64,000 nt of DNA, from the NCBI GenBank assembly GCA_036677505.1, contig JAVBWK010000028.1:3938-67937 (forward strand), in the 5' to 3' direction. Shown here piece after piece: positions 50,831 to 58,969 of the stretch (position 1 is its first letter; every line of letters starts with the position of its first letter). The translations under genes were made by a program, and so were the position numbers. This DNA is from UBA2227 sp036677505 (GTDB taxonomy: Bacteria > Bacillota_I > Bacilli_A > Erysipelotrichales > Erysipelotrichaceae). Below the pieces are notes generated by a model. The model saw only the letters and a program-made list of their open reading frames with translations. It made no database searches and was not told where the DNA came from.

Positions 50831-52579
50831 ATGATCAATTTAAAAATAAACAATATTCCGGTCACAGTGGAGCCGGGAGCAACGATATTGACGGCGGCTT
50901 CCAAAGCCGGCATCAAGATCCCAACCTTGTGTTACTTAAAAGACTGTACGCAAACCGGCGCCTGCCGTGTCTGTACTGTTGAAGTCAAAGGTTCACGTAC
51001 TTTGGGTGCTGCCTGTGTGTATCCCGTTTCTGAGGGAATGGAAGTGTTTACTCACTCTGCCAGAGCCATCGATGCCCGTAAAAACACGGTCAGCCTGATC
51101 CTTTCCAATCACTCCAAAGACTGTCTGTCTTGTATCCGCAATCAAAACTGCGAGTTACAATCACTGGCTGACAGTCTGGGCATTCGTGATGTGAAGTATG
51201 AGGGAGAACGCACGGCCATCACGTATGATGATGTAGCTTATGGTATCGTTCGTGACACGTCCAAGTGTATTTTGTGTGGGCGTTGTGTCGAAACGTGCAA
51301 AAATGTCCAGGGACTGGGTATTCTCGGTTATATCGACCGCGGTTTCAAGACGAAAGTCGGTCCGGTGATGGATAAGAGTTTTGCAAATGTCAACTGCATG
51401 CAGTGCGGTCAGTGTATCAATGTCTGTCCGGTCGGTGCATTGGCTGAGAAAGAAGAAATTCATCAGGTCGTTCAGGCTCTGAGCGATCCGAAGAAACATG
51501 TCATCGTTCAGACCGCTCCGGCCATCCGTGCTTCTTTGGGTGAAGAATTTGGTATGCCGATCGGCTCAAGAGTGACCGGGAAAATGGTAGCTGCTTTGCG
51601 CCGGATCGGGTTTGCTAAGGTATATGATACCAATTATGCTGCCGACCTGACGATCATGGAAGAGGGAACGGAATTTCTGCATCGTTTCAGTGATAAGGGA
51701 ACCCTGCCGATGATTACCTCATGTTCGCCTGGTTGGGTCCGCTATCTGGAATTTGAGTATCCGGATCTGATCCCGAATCTTTCGACATGCAAATCGCCGC
51801 ACATGATGTTCGGTGCGATTTTAAAGTCGTACTATGCTCAAACCAAAGGAATCAATCCAAAGGATATGTATGTTGTTTCGATCATGCCGTGTGTTGCTAA
51901 GAAAGAAGAAAAAGAGCGCAAGGAAATGATCAAAAATGAGATGAAGGATGTCGATGCTGTTTTGACTACGCGTGAACTTGCCCGCTTGATCAAGCTGTAT
52001 GGAATCGATTTTGCTTATCTCGATGATGAAGAATATGATCAGGATATGTTTGGTGAGTACACCGGAGCCGGTGTCATCTTCGGCGTTACCGGAGGGGTCA
52101 TGGAAGCGGCCTTGCGTACCGTGTATGTCAAACTGACCAATAAAGAGTTGGATGATGTCAAATTTGAAGCGGTCCGCGGTATCCATGGAATCAAGGAAGC
52201 GACCATTTCGATTGACGGGACAGATATCCGGGTGGCTGTGGCTCACAGTATGACCTTGGCAAAACCGTTGCTTGATGATATCCGCAACGGAAAGTCACCG
52301 TATCATTTCATTGAAATCATGGGATGTCCGGGTGGCTGTATCAATGGCGGCGGTCAGTCGATCGTCAATGCCACTATCCGCAATAAGTATCCCAACAATG
52401 AATGGTTGAAGTTGCGTGCAAAAGCTATCTATTCGGAAGATGAAGCCCGTCCGGTCCGTCAATCCCACAAGAACTCTCAGATCTTAGCCCTGTACGAGAA
52501 TTTCTTGCATGAACCGTGCGGTCATGTTTCACACAAACTGCTGCATACTCACTATACACCAAGAAAGCGATTCAAATAG
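50831..52579 (+). CDS. hydA: [FeFe] hydrogenase catalytic subunit HydA (multidomain)
   Basis: Catalyses H2 formation or uptake. In 582 residues: [2Fe-2S] domain (CYLKDCTQTGACRVC), a His-ligated 4Fe-4S site (HSKDCLSCIRNQNC), two 4Fe-4S clusters (CILCGRCVETC, CMQCGQCINVC), the H-cluster domain with TSCSPGW, MPCVAKKEE and EIMGCPGGCINGGGQ, and a small-subunit-like C-terminus with SHKNSQILALYENFL. The first signature has Ser at the second position of the often-seen Cys pair, a variant I believe is common in NAD(P)-linked enzymes. ATG 50831 follows aggagggttg. Maturases HydE, HydF and HydG are not in the window. Terminator follows. Confidence 0.95.
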   Translation: MINLKINNIPVTVEPGATILTAASKAGIKIPTLCYLKDCTQTGACRVCTVEVKGSRTLGAACVYPVSEGMEVFTHSARAIDARKNTVSLILSNHSKDCLSCIRNQNCELQSLADSLGIRDVKYEGERTAITYDDVAYGIVRDTSKCILCGRCVETCKNVQGLGILGYIDRGFKTKVGPVMDKSFANVNCMQCGQCINVCPVGALAEKEEIHQVVQALSDPKKHVIVQTAPAIRASLGEEFGMPIGSRVTGKMVAALRRIGFAKVYDTNYAADLTIMEEGTEFLHRFSDKGTLPMITSCSPGWVRYLEFEYPDLIPNLSTCKSPHMMFGAILKSYYAQTKGINPKDMYVVSIMPCVAKKEEKERKEMIKNEMKDVDAVLTTRELARLIKLYGIDFAYLDDEEYDQDMFGEYTGAGVIFGVTGGVMEAALRTVYVKLTNKELDDVKFEAVRGIHGIKEATISIDGTDIRVAVAHSMTLAKPLLDDIRNGKSPYHFIEIMGCPGGCINGGGQSIVNATIRNKYPNNEWLKLRAKAIYSEDEARPVRQSHKNSQILALYENFLHEPCGHVSHKLLHTHYTPRKRFK

Positions 52580-52585
52580 TATCTG

Positions 52586-52608
52586 GCCCACGCAAGTGGG
52601 CTTTTTTG
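52586..52608 (+). terminator. Terminator of the hydrogenase operon
   Basis: GCCCAC and GTGGGC arms close on a GCAA tetraloop, followed by six T. Confidence 0.88.
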
Positions 52609-52694
52609 TCACATTTTGTCAATGACAAATGAAAATCATGACAGTTTATTTTTTTGTGATTGTTTATAATAAATTCAGAAATGGAGGGTCGTCT

Positions 52695-53558
52695 ATGAGT
52701 GTTATGAAGCCGTTTCTTCCAAAGATTCCGGTACTACCGCCAAAAGCAGAGCCGGTATTACCGCCATCATTTTTCAAACCCGTTGAAAAGGAGACTGAAA
52801 CCTTATACTTGTGGTTCAAGAATGCTTTTCGGACAGGAATCAAATCATTGCCTTCGCAAGTAAAAAAGATAGGTATTCGATTGTTGATTGTAGTTTCGAT
52901 CAATATGATTTTTTGGACAGCAGAACCTTATCTGCTTCCCTCATTTATCGGAAACATCGTATCACTTGTCGTTTTTCTGACCGCGACCTACAACGATATC
53001 ATCCCTAAGACGATTTTCTGGGTCATCATTTTCACTTTTGGTGAGCGATTGTTTAAGGGTATGTTAAAAAACGGTCCGCAGAAAACTCTGCGTCCGCTCA
53101 AAGAGGTGGTTCCTCAGTTTAAAGAGGCATTACAGCTTTCAAAAGAGAAAGGGAAGACTCTTTTGCTGATCGGTTCGGGTATTGGGTTGATCATCGCGAA
53201 TAATTTTGCCAGTTACAGCCGTTTCTCAGGTGCTAAAAACAAATTTGACAAGTATTTTGTAGCTTTGGTCATCGGTTTTACCGTTTCATATCTGTTGGGT
53301 GAAGGCAGACAGACGGGATTGTTCAAGTTTGTACGTCTGCTTACTTCAGATTTATCGCGCTGGACCAAGAAAAACCTGCGCCTGGTCGAACATGAGATTT
53401 TTATCGTTTTGACCGCAATTGTGATCGGTCTGTTTCTTGATGCTCCTCTGATAGCCATCGGATGGATGTATGGCGGATACATCGCAGGAACCATATTTGT
53501 GATCGGTGGTATCGTCTATCCTTTGATCGATAAGAAAACCAATGAAAACAAAGGTTGA
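52695..53558 (+). CDS. Uncharacterised polytopic membrane protein, first gene of the radical SAM operon
   Basis: The 287-residue protein has a proline-rich cytosolic start (PFLPKIPVLPPKAEPVLPP), then about six membrane segments (near 60-78, 84-98, 105-118, 155-170, 187-202 and 235-278) and a long basic loop (about 120-153, 175-185). No signal peptide and no recognised domain. ATG 52695 follows ggagggtcg; a TATAAT box at 52665-52670 could be the promoter. It overlaps the radical SAM gene by 17 bases, so membrane protein and enzyme are probably co-translated. It may anchor, export or present the modified product. Confidence 0.7.
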   Translation: MSVMKPFLPKIPVLPPKAEPVLPPSFFKPVEKETETLYLWFKNAFRTGIKSLPSQVKKIGIRLLIVVSINMIFWTAEPYLLPSFIGNIVSLVVFLTATYNDIIPKTIFWVIIFTFGERLFKGMLKNGPQKTLRPLKEVVPQFKEALQLSKEKGKTLLLIGSGIGLIIANNFASYSRFSGAKNKFDKYFVALVIGFTVSYLLGEGRQTGLFKFVRLLTSDLSRWTKKNLRLVEHEIFIVLTAIVIGLFLDAPLIAIGWMYGGYIAGTIFVIGGIVYPLIDKKTNENKG

Positions 53559-54618
53559 CCACACGTATCGGTTTGTCACGGTGTTTGATCCGAAAACCGG
53601 ATTTTCATTGCGATCCGATGTCATAGACCACCAAGGCAACTATACCGGAAAGGATCCGTTTATGGCGGAGTTTCCGGAGCTGATCGACATCGGGATCATG
53701 GGTCACTGCCTGCACGGACTGTCGGGAAGATGTAAAGTTTCGAAAGTCGAGTGTTATCAGTCCGGAGATCATATCATCGAGCCCAATTTGTCACTTGACC
53801 GATTTCGTGAAATTATCCGTCAGTGTGAAGGGAGGACCTTCCAAGTGGCTTTGGGAGGCAGAGGGGATCCTGAGCAGCACGAGCACTTTGAAGAAATTCT
53901 GAAAACATGTGAGCGCCATGAAGTCATACCTAACCTTACGACTTCAGGTATGGGAATTACCGAAGATCATATTGCGCTGATGAAAAAGTATTGCGGGGCA
54001 GTGGCGGTCAGCTGGTATCGCTCTGAGATGACATGTTCGGCTATCCGGCGTTTGGTTGCGGCAGGAGTCAAAACAAACATTCACTATGTGATCAGCAATG
54101 AAACGATCGATGAAGCGATCGATCGAATGATCAATAATAACTGGCCCCCTGGTATTAACCGTATCATCTTTTTACTTCATAAACCCGTCGGATTGGGCAG
54201 GCAAAGCAATGTTTTGCGGGCATCGGATCCGAAAGTCATCCGTTTCTTTCAATTATTCAACGAAAAAGAACATATCGATAAAGCCGGATTTGACAGCTGT
54301 TGTGTTCCGGGATTGCTAAGCAATACACACAACATCGATATTCAAACCATCGAGCCATGTGAAGCCGGCCGTTTCTCAGCATATATCTCCAATGATTACC
54401 GGTTATATCCTTGCAGTTTTGAAAAAGATGAGAGTATCAGTGTCGATTTGACGAAATTCACGATCGAAGAGGCATTTAACAGTGAAGTCTTTCAACGGTT
54501 TCGTTTGAGATATCGAAATCACTGTCCGACATGTGAGAAAGTAGATCACTGTTTTGGCGGATGTCCGATCATTCCGTCAATCAATACCTGTAACCAACGA
54601 AATGAGGTGGTATTATGA
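53542..54618 (+). CDS. Radical SAM enzyme with SPASM-type C-terminal cluster motif and unusual core cysteines
   Basis: The 358 residues resemble radical SAM peptide- or protein-modifying enzymes. The core shows IDIGIMGHC (C56), then C64 and C71, giving CX7CX6C instead of CX3CX2C. After it come ALGGRGDPEQHEHFEEIL, NLTTSGMGI, GAVAVSWYRS and IIFLLHKPVGLG. The C-terminus has IEPCEAGRFSAYISNDYRLYPC and then C328, C331, C337, C341 and C350, the CX2CX5CX3C...C layout of SPASM auxiliary clusters. SPASM enzymes usually modify ribosomally made peptides or proteins. The stop overlaps the next ATG (ATGA), so that protein is the obvious partner or substrate. Confidence 0.82.
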   Translation: MKTKVDHTYRFVTVFDPKTGFSLRSDVIDHQGNYTGKDPFMAEFPELIDIGIMGHCLHGLSGRCKVSKVECYQSGDHIIEPNLSLDRFREIIRQCEGRTFQVALGGRGDPEQHEHFEEILKTCERHEVIPNLTTSGMGITEDHIALMKKYCGAVAVSWYRSEMTCSAIRRLVAAGVKTNIHYVISNETIDEAIDRMINNNWPPGINRIIFLLHKPVGLGRQSNVLRASDPKVIRFFQLFNEKEHIDKAGFDSCCVPGLLSNTHNIDIQTIEPCEAGRFSAYISNDYRLYPCSFEKDESISVDLTKFTIEEAFNSEVFQRFRLRYRNHCPTCEKVDHCFGGCPIIPSINTCNQRNEVVL

Positions 54619-56045
54619 AAATCCGAATTGATTTTGTCACAAACTCATCCAGTGAAAGCTTTGGGGTCGTTGTCGTCGATACGATAGCGACGATCAGTAC
54701 GACCGGAGCAGCTTTGGTCCTTATTGAATCTGCCAAACAGGCGTTGATGGGTGATTCAGCCAAAATCGCACAGGAAATTGCCAAAGCTGTTGAGGCTGAT
54801 GCCGAAAATCAGAGTCAGCATGTGCTTGACTCGTATTCAGAAGCTGAAAACATCATTAACAAAGAGTTAAGTAATCTTCAAAATGAAATGGCCGAACTAT
54901 CAAAGCAATGGCTTGAATCTGATAAAACTGCGGATAAAAGTGATCCTGGTTATGATCAGCTAAAAAACCAGTATGAAGAGTATATGGAGTATCTGAAGAA
55001 TCAGGTACAGACGAAAGAATACGAAAAATACATGGTTGAAGTTGAGAAGGCTGAGCAGCAGGCAGCCATTGAGTCGAAAAATGAATGGATAACTCAGCGT
55101 CAGACCGATATGATTGCGGTCAAGGAAGAGATGGCCCTGTTGCAGGCAACTGCCAAAGGTTATGGCAGCAAAGGTTATGACACCAAAAATATTGAAGATC
55201 GTTTAAAACAGTTGCAGCAACGCGAACAGGATTTATCGAATATTCTCAAATCCAATAATGCCGAATTTGAATATACGGCAAGAGACCGGGGCGAAATCGG
55301 TCCGGGGGCTGAGTTTGACAAACTGACGAAGCAAATGGCCAAGAAAAGGGCAGAGATGGATATTGCCATCGGATTGGCCAATGAAACCCGCCGAAAAGAA
55401 TTGAAGGCGGCTATGGAAGCTGCCGAAGCTGAATATGCCAAACAAATGGCTGCAGCCGGAAGGTGGGATATGGCGACCAAAGCTGCTGAAGGCATACAGT
55501 TTGGTGCGGATATGGCCATAGAAGGACTTTCGCATGTCACCGGTCCGGCTGGCAAATCCATCAAACTTGCCTATACTGCCGGCAAGTCCATGGGAGCCGG
55601 TCTGGGTGAGGGTATGGCAGATCCGAAAAATGCCGGCAAACATTTGGCCAAAGGGATTGCCGATGCGGTCACGGAAGTCATCAAAGACGGCTTGGATGAC
55701 AGTCCGTTTAAAAAGGCAGCCGTAAGTATCGCAAACAGTGCATTTCAAAGCGGAATGGATTCGATGATCAAAGGTAAGGACTTCGGCTCAGGAGCTAAAA
55801 GCGGAGCTCTAGATGGTGTGTTGGATAATGTTCTAGAAGCCGGGATCGATAAACTGGCCAACAAGCTGCCGATACCCAAAGGTTCTTCAGTGGATGTCAG
55901 TGATTTCAGTGTCAGCCAAGTGATGAACAACAATCCTCTGGCCAAAGGGATCATGAAAACCGGAGTCCGTGAAAATGCGATGAATGAACTGAAGGGAAGC
56001 CTGAAAGACGGCATCAAAGATCAAATAACAGGAGGCGACGAATAA
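54615..56045 (+). CDS. Coiled-coil protein with an N-terminal FVTNSSSESF motif, probable partner of the radical SAM enzyme
   Basis: The 476 residues start MKIRIDFVTNSSSESFG. This short basic-plus-serine N-terminal motif recurs, as I recall, on otherwise unrelated bacterial and phage proteins; I know no proven role. After it, residues 17-45 are hydrophobic-neutral, about 50-300 are charged helices with strong coiled-coil character (KEEMALLQATAKG, RLKQLQQREQDLS, KAAMEAAEAEYAKQ), and 300-460 are Gly/Ala-rich amphipathic helices (AYTAGKSMGAGLGEGMADP, GSGAKSGALDGVLDN). No export signal. The overlap with the radical SAM stop makes it a candidate for modification near the serines. Function unknown. 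Confidence 0.7.
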   Translation: MKIRIDFVTNSSSESFGVVVVDTIATISTTGAALVLIESAKQALMGDSAKIAQEIAKAVEADAENQSQHVLDSYSEAENIINKELSNLQNEMAELSKQWLESDKTADKSDPGYDQLKNQYEEYMEYLKNQVQTKEYEKYMVEVEKAEQQAAIESKNEWITQRQTDMIAVKEEMALLQATAKGYGSKGYDTKNIEDRLKQLQQREQDLSNILKSNNAEFEYTARDRGEIGPGAEFDKLTKQMAKKRAEMDIAIGLANETRRKELKAAMEAAEAEYAKQMAAAGRWDMATKAAEGIQFGADMAIEGLSHVTGPAGKSIKLAYTAGKSMGAGLGEGMADPKNAGKHLAKGIADAVTEVIKDGLDDSPFKKAAVSIANSAFQSGMDSMIKGKDFGSGAKSGALDGVLDNVLEAGIDKLANKLPIPKGSSVDVSDFSVSQVMNNNPLAKGIMKTGVRENAMNELKGSLKDGIKDQITGGDE

Positions 56046-56935
56046 TGGCGATTACCATCAAATGTACACCGGCGATGTTGGGATGGCTGAAACAGGCATA
56101 CCCACAGGCAACTGACATGTCTGTTTTCAATCAGTTTCAAGAATCTGATATCAGTGACGAAGATAAATCATCCATGATCGAACAAGAGATCATCGATCAA
56201 CAAGGGATCATTCGACCGGAAATGTATGCAATGTTCAGTATCCTGGCAAAAGCGGATACCGCTTTTCGCGTACAGCTGATCAAACTGGGCAATGTCAGTG
56301 AAAAGACAGTCGTCTTTGCTCAGGGGCAGGGGATATCCATCGATCAGCAATCCGGTGTGTATACACTCCGATTTCCGATCCCGCTTCAGCAAAGCCTTAC
56401 GGATTATCGGGAGTTTATCGGCGACGGTCGTTATATCGATGTCCCGTTTCATCAGGTCGGTGACAGTGGTGCGATCAAAGCGGCAGTCGGTGCATTGGAC
56501 TGTCAGCGCAAAGCGGTACTTACCGGGTTAGCAACAGAATCGACCTTCCGTCTGTATTTTGACAAAGAGGAAATCGAAAATCAGTTTACATCAAATCAGG
56601 CGTTAGCCATTAGCAGCTGGCTCGGTGTTTTTGAGGGGAAACCTTCTCTAGAGAAAGCATTGAGTTTGGGATATCTGACTGAAAATTCCAAAGGCATCTC
56701 ACTTTCAGAATCCTGGCAAGCACTCAGTCACAGCTGTCTTTTGTTGGATTTAGTTGTCGATTTACTTTTAGTAAAGCATGTTGATGATCAGAATCAGGTG
56801 TCTAGGGCAAGGGCTTTTGTATTTAACCGACACAGCATCCTCTATATTGAGGAAAACCGTTCAATGATGGAAGTGTCTTCTGTATCCGGTCAGGATCTGA
56901 TTGAAATCATAAAAAATCTGCTTGAAGGCAAATAA
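56045..56935 (+). CDS. Uncharacterised protein, last gene of the radical SAM operon
   Basis: The 296-residue soluble protein is not recognised. It is mixed alpha/beta: IKCTPAMLGWLKQAYPQA at the start, VYTLRFPIPLQQSLTDYREFIGDGRYIDVPF in the middle, and a late RARAFVFNRHSILYIEENRSMMEVSSVSGQDLIEIIKNLL. The ending resembles the single-domain cores of chaperone-like EspG-type proteins in shape only; I do not claim homology. The ATG overlaps the stop of the preceding gene (TAATG), so it belongs to the same operon, perhaps as chaperone or adaptor. A terminator follows. Confidence 0.65.
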   Translation: MAITIKCTPAMLGWLKQAYPQATDMSVFNQFQESDISDEDKSSMIEQEIIDQQGIIRPEMYAMFSILAKADTAFRVQLIKLGNVSEKTVVFAQGQGISIDQQSGVYTLRFPIPLQQSLTDYREFIGDGRYIDVPFHQVGDSGAIKAAVGALDCQRKAVLTGLATESTFRLYFDKEEIENQFTSNQALAISSWLGVFEGKPSLEKALSLGYLTENSKGISLSESWQALSHSCLLLDLVVDLLLVKHVDDQNQVSRARAFVFNRHSILYIEENRSMMEVSSVSGQDLIEIIKNLLEGK

Positions 56936-56960
56936 AAGGACGGTCACCCGTCCTTTGTTC
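56934..56960. terminator. Hairpin between convergent genes, stronger T run on the minus strand
   Basis: AAAGGACGG (56935-56943) pairs with CCGTCCTTT (56948-56956). Serves the radical SAM operon and the convergent beta-propeller gene. Confidence 0.7.
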
Positions 56961-56974
56961 TTGATTGAGTTTTC

Positions 56975-58855
56975 TTACTTATTGATCTGCTTTACGATTG
57001 CTAAGGTATTGATGTCGAGGATCGTAAACATACGATCGGATAACAGGTATACATATTCGTCGATATGTACGATCCGCTGAATCGAATGGTCGCCTTCCTT
57101 ATCGGCCGGCATCTGTTCGATTTTTCCTTTGAGAGTCAGGTTTCCATTGGGATCGATTTCAACAAACACAGCCTGATTGACATAGTAATATTTATCATCA
57201 GAACTAATAGCAACATTGTAGTCATTGATTGTAAATGCCAACAGGTTTTTATTCTTAACATACAGGACAGCTTTGTGATCGTACAATGCTTCCGAATAAG
57301 TATATTCCGAACCGATTTTCAGGTTCTTAAGTTCTTTCGGATTCAGCTCGTCGGCGACATCAAACAGTGATATCTTCAATGCGCCGGTAACTAGCCGTCC
57401 GTCGGATTCAACTTTGACGTCTTTACCGATACCGAAGACCATATTGCCTTCAATCGTATGCAGATAATTCGAGAAGCCCGGGATTTTCAGTTCGCCCAGA
57501 ATTTTCGGCTGATTTGCACTGAGATCAATGACGAAGAAGGGGTCGACTTGTTCAAAGGTGACCATGTATGCCCGATCGCCGGAAAAGCGTACGGAGTAAA
57601 TGGTTTCACCTTTAGCGATATTACCTAAATGACCGACCTGTTTCATGGCTGAATCAAGAACGAAGACATGGTTTTCGGTTTCCCATTGTTGATTTTGTTT
57701 GTACACTTGCGTCGTGGTAGCGACACGCAGTTTCCCGTCATATTCATCCATGGCAAACTGGTTGATCAGATAACCTTCGACCTGACCGCTTGAAACAAGA
57801 TCAATACCGTTTTCAATATTAAACTTGTAAATCTCGGTTATGACGGATCCGTCATAGAATCCGGTCATCTGATTATATTGCGGCCACTTCTGGTGAGCGA
57901 TGTAGAGGTGTTCACGGGTTGCCATGACGGTGGCAGCACCGGCCATGACAGCTTCCATCTCAGTTGCGAAACCTTCGCTCAGAGACAATGTCGTGACTGT
58001 TGTCATATCGGTCGAATCCGGAATACCGATAACTTTGACGCTGGTTGCATCGATCAGTTTTGCTTTTTCGTCATCGACGCGATATGTAGGCAAAACTTCA
58101 TCGAGATTGACGTCATTTGCACTTCCATCCGTTGAACCTTCGGCAAAGCCGCGATACATCCCCCAGTAACCGCCTTTATTGGTTACAAGAACGATTTTAT
58201 CATCGATTTTACGGGCAGCAAGTCCATATCCCTCAACTTCCAGGGACTTGACTTTCTTAATATCGGTACGATCGGAAATATCGTAAACGACGATGCGCTG
58301 ATACGATTTTCCCCACCAGATCATTGACTTTCCGCCGATCGGTTCATCGGCTTTGGGTTCGCCGTCATCCGGTTTCTGATCGTCCTCGGGTTGATAGGCT
58401 TCCCAGCGGTTGCCTAACAATACGAGGTAATTATCGTGCAAGAACATCTGATAGTAATAGGCATTTTCCTCAAAAGTCTTTTCCAAGATCACTCCGGCTT
58501 CCTCCACCGGAAATGCTCTGAGGATGCGTAAGCGGTTGTTGGTCAGCTGATAGATGAAGAAACCATCGGTTTTAATGATGTCGGCTTCATCGACACCGGC
58601 AATCTGATTGTTGGTTCCGGTGAAATCGGGTTTAGCGGCAGACCGGTCATCCGTTGCAAATTCCGGTGCTCCCGGCAACACCGGATAACCGGTGTTCATT
58701 TTACTGCGGATGCTGCGTATGATTTGTTTCAAATGGGTCTCACTGGTTACGGCTGTAACTTTGGCGTCGACAACCAGTTCTTTTTTACTTTCGAGATAGG
58801 CAAAAGGGAGTACAAGCAAAAAGGCAATGATGATAATCCACATACTTTTCTTCAT
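56975..58855 (-). CDS. Secreted or membrane-anchored beta-propeller domain protein
   Basis: The 626-residue protein begins with a lysine pair and one hydrophobic segment (about residues 4-20), an uncleaved anchor or signal peptide, then a repeated seven-strand pattern of the Beta_propel family: GVDEADIIKTDGFFIYQL, NYLVLLGNRWEAY, RIVVYDISDRTDIKKVKSLEVEG, VRFSGDRAYMVTFEQVDPFFVIDLS, and LRVATTTQVY. Function of the family is unknown; extracellular binding is likely. ATG 58855 was chosen because gaggagggtt precedes it; the longer frame has no ribosome site. Monocistronic. Confidence 0.85.
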   Translation of the reverse strand: MKKSMWIIIIAFLLVLPFAYLESKKELVVDAKVTAVTSETHLKQIIRSIRSKMNTGYPVLPGAPEFATDDRSAAKPDFTGTNNQIAGVDEADIIKTDGFFIYQLTNNRLRILRAFPVEEAGVILEKTFEENAYYYQMFLHDNYLVLLGNRWEAYQPEDDQKPDDGEPKADEPIGGKSMIWWGKSYQRIVVYDISDRTDIKKVKSLEVEGYGLAARKIDDKIVLVTNKGGYWGMYRGFAEGSTDGSANDVNLDEVLPTYRVDDEKAKLIDATSVKVIGIPDSTDMTTVTTLSLSEGFATEMEAVMAGAATVMATREHLYIAHQKWPQYNQMTGFYDGSVITEIYKFNIENGIDLVSSGQVEGYLINQFAMDEYDGKLRVATTTQVYKQNQQWETENHVFVLDSAMKQVGHLGNIAKGETIYSVRFSGDRAYMVTFEQVDPFFVIDLSANQPKILGELKIPGFSNYLHTIEGNMVFGIGKDVKVESDGRLVTGALKISLFDVADELNPKELKNLKIGSEYTYSEALYDHKAVLYVKNKNLLAFTINDYNVAISSDDKYYYVNQAVFVEIDPNGNLTLKGKIEQMPADKEGDHSIQRIVHIDEYVYLLSDRMFTILDINTLAIVKQINK

Positions 58856-58940
58856 AAGGAACCCTCCTCGAGTATAGGATAGCACAAGTGAAAATACTAT
58901 ATATATTTCACGGATAAGATGCATTGAAACTCGACTAACT

Positions 58941-58969
58941 TACAAAAGAAAACTGTCATTTCGACAGTT
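58941..58969 (-). terminator. Terminator of proS
   Basis: On the minus strand AACTGTC-gaaat-GACAGTT overlaps the proS stop and runs into a T-rich tract. Confidence 0.7.
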
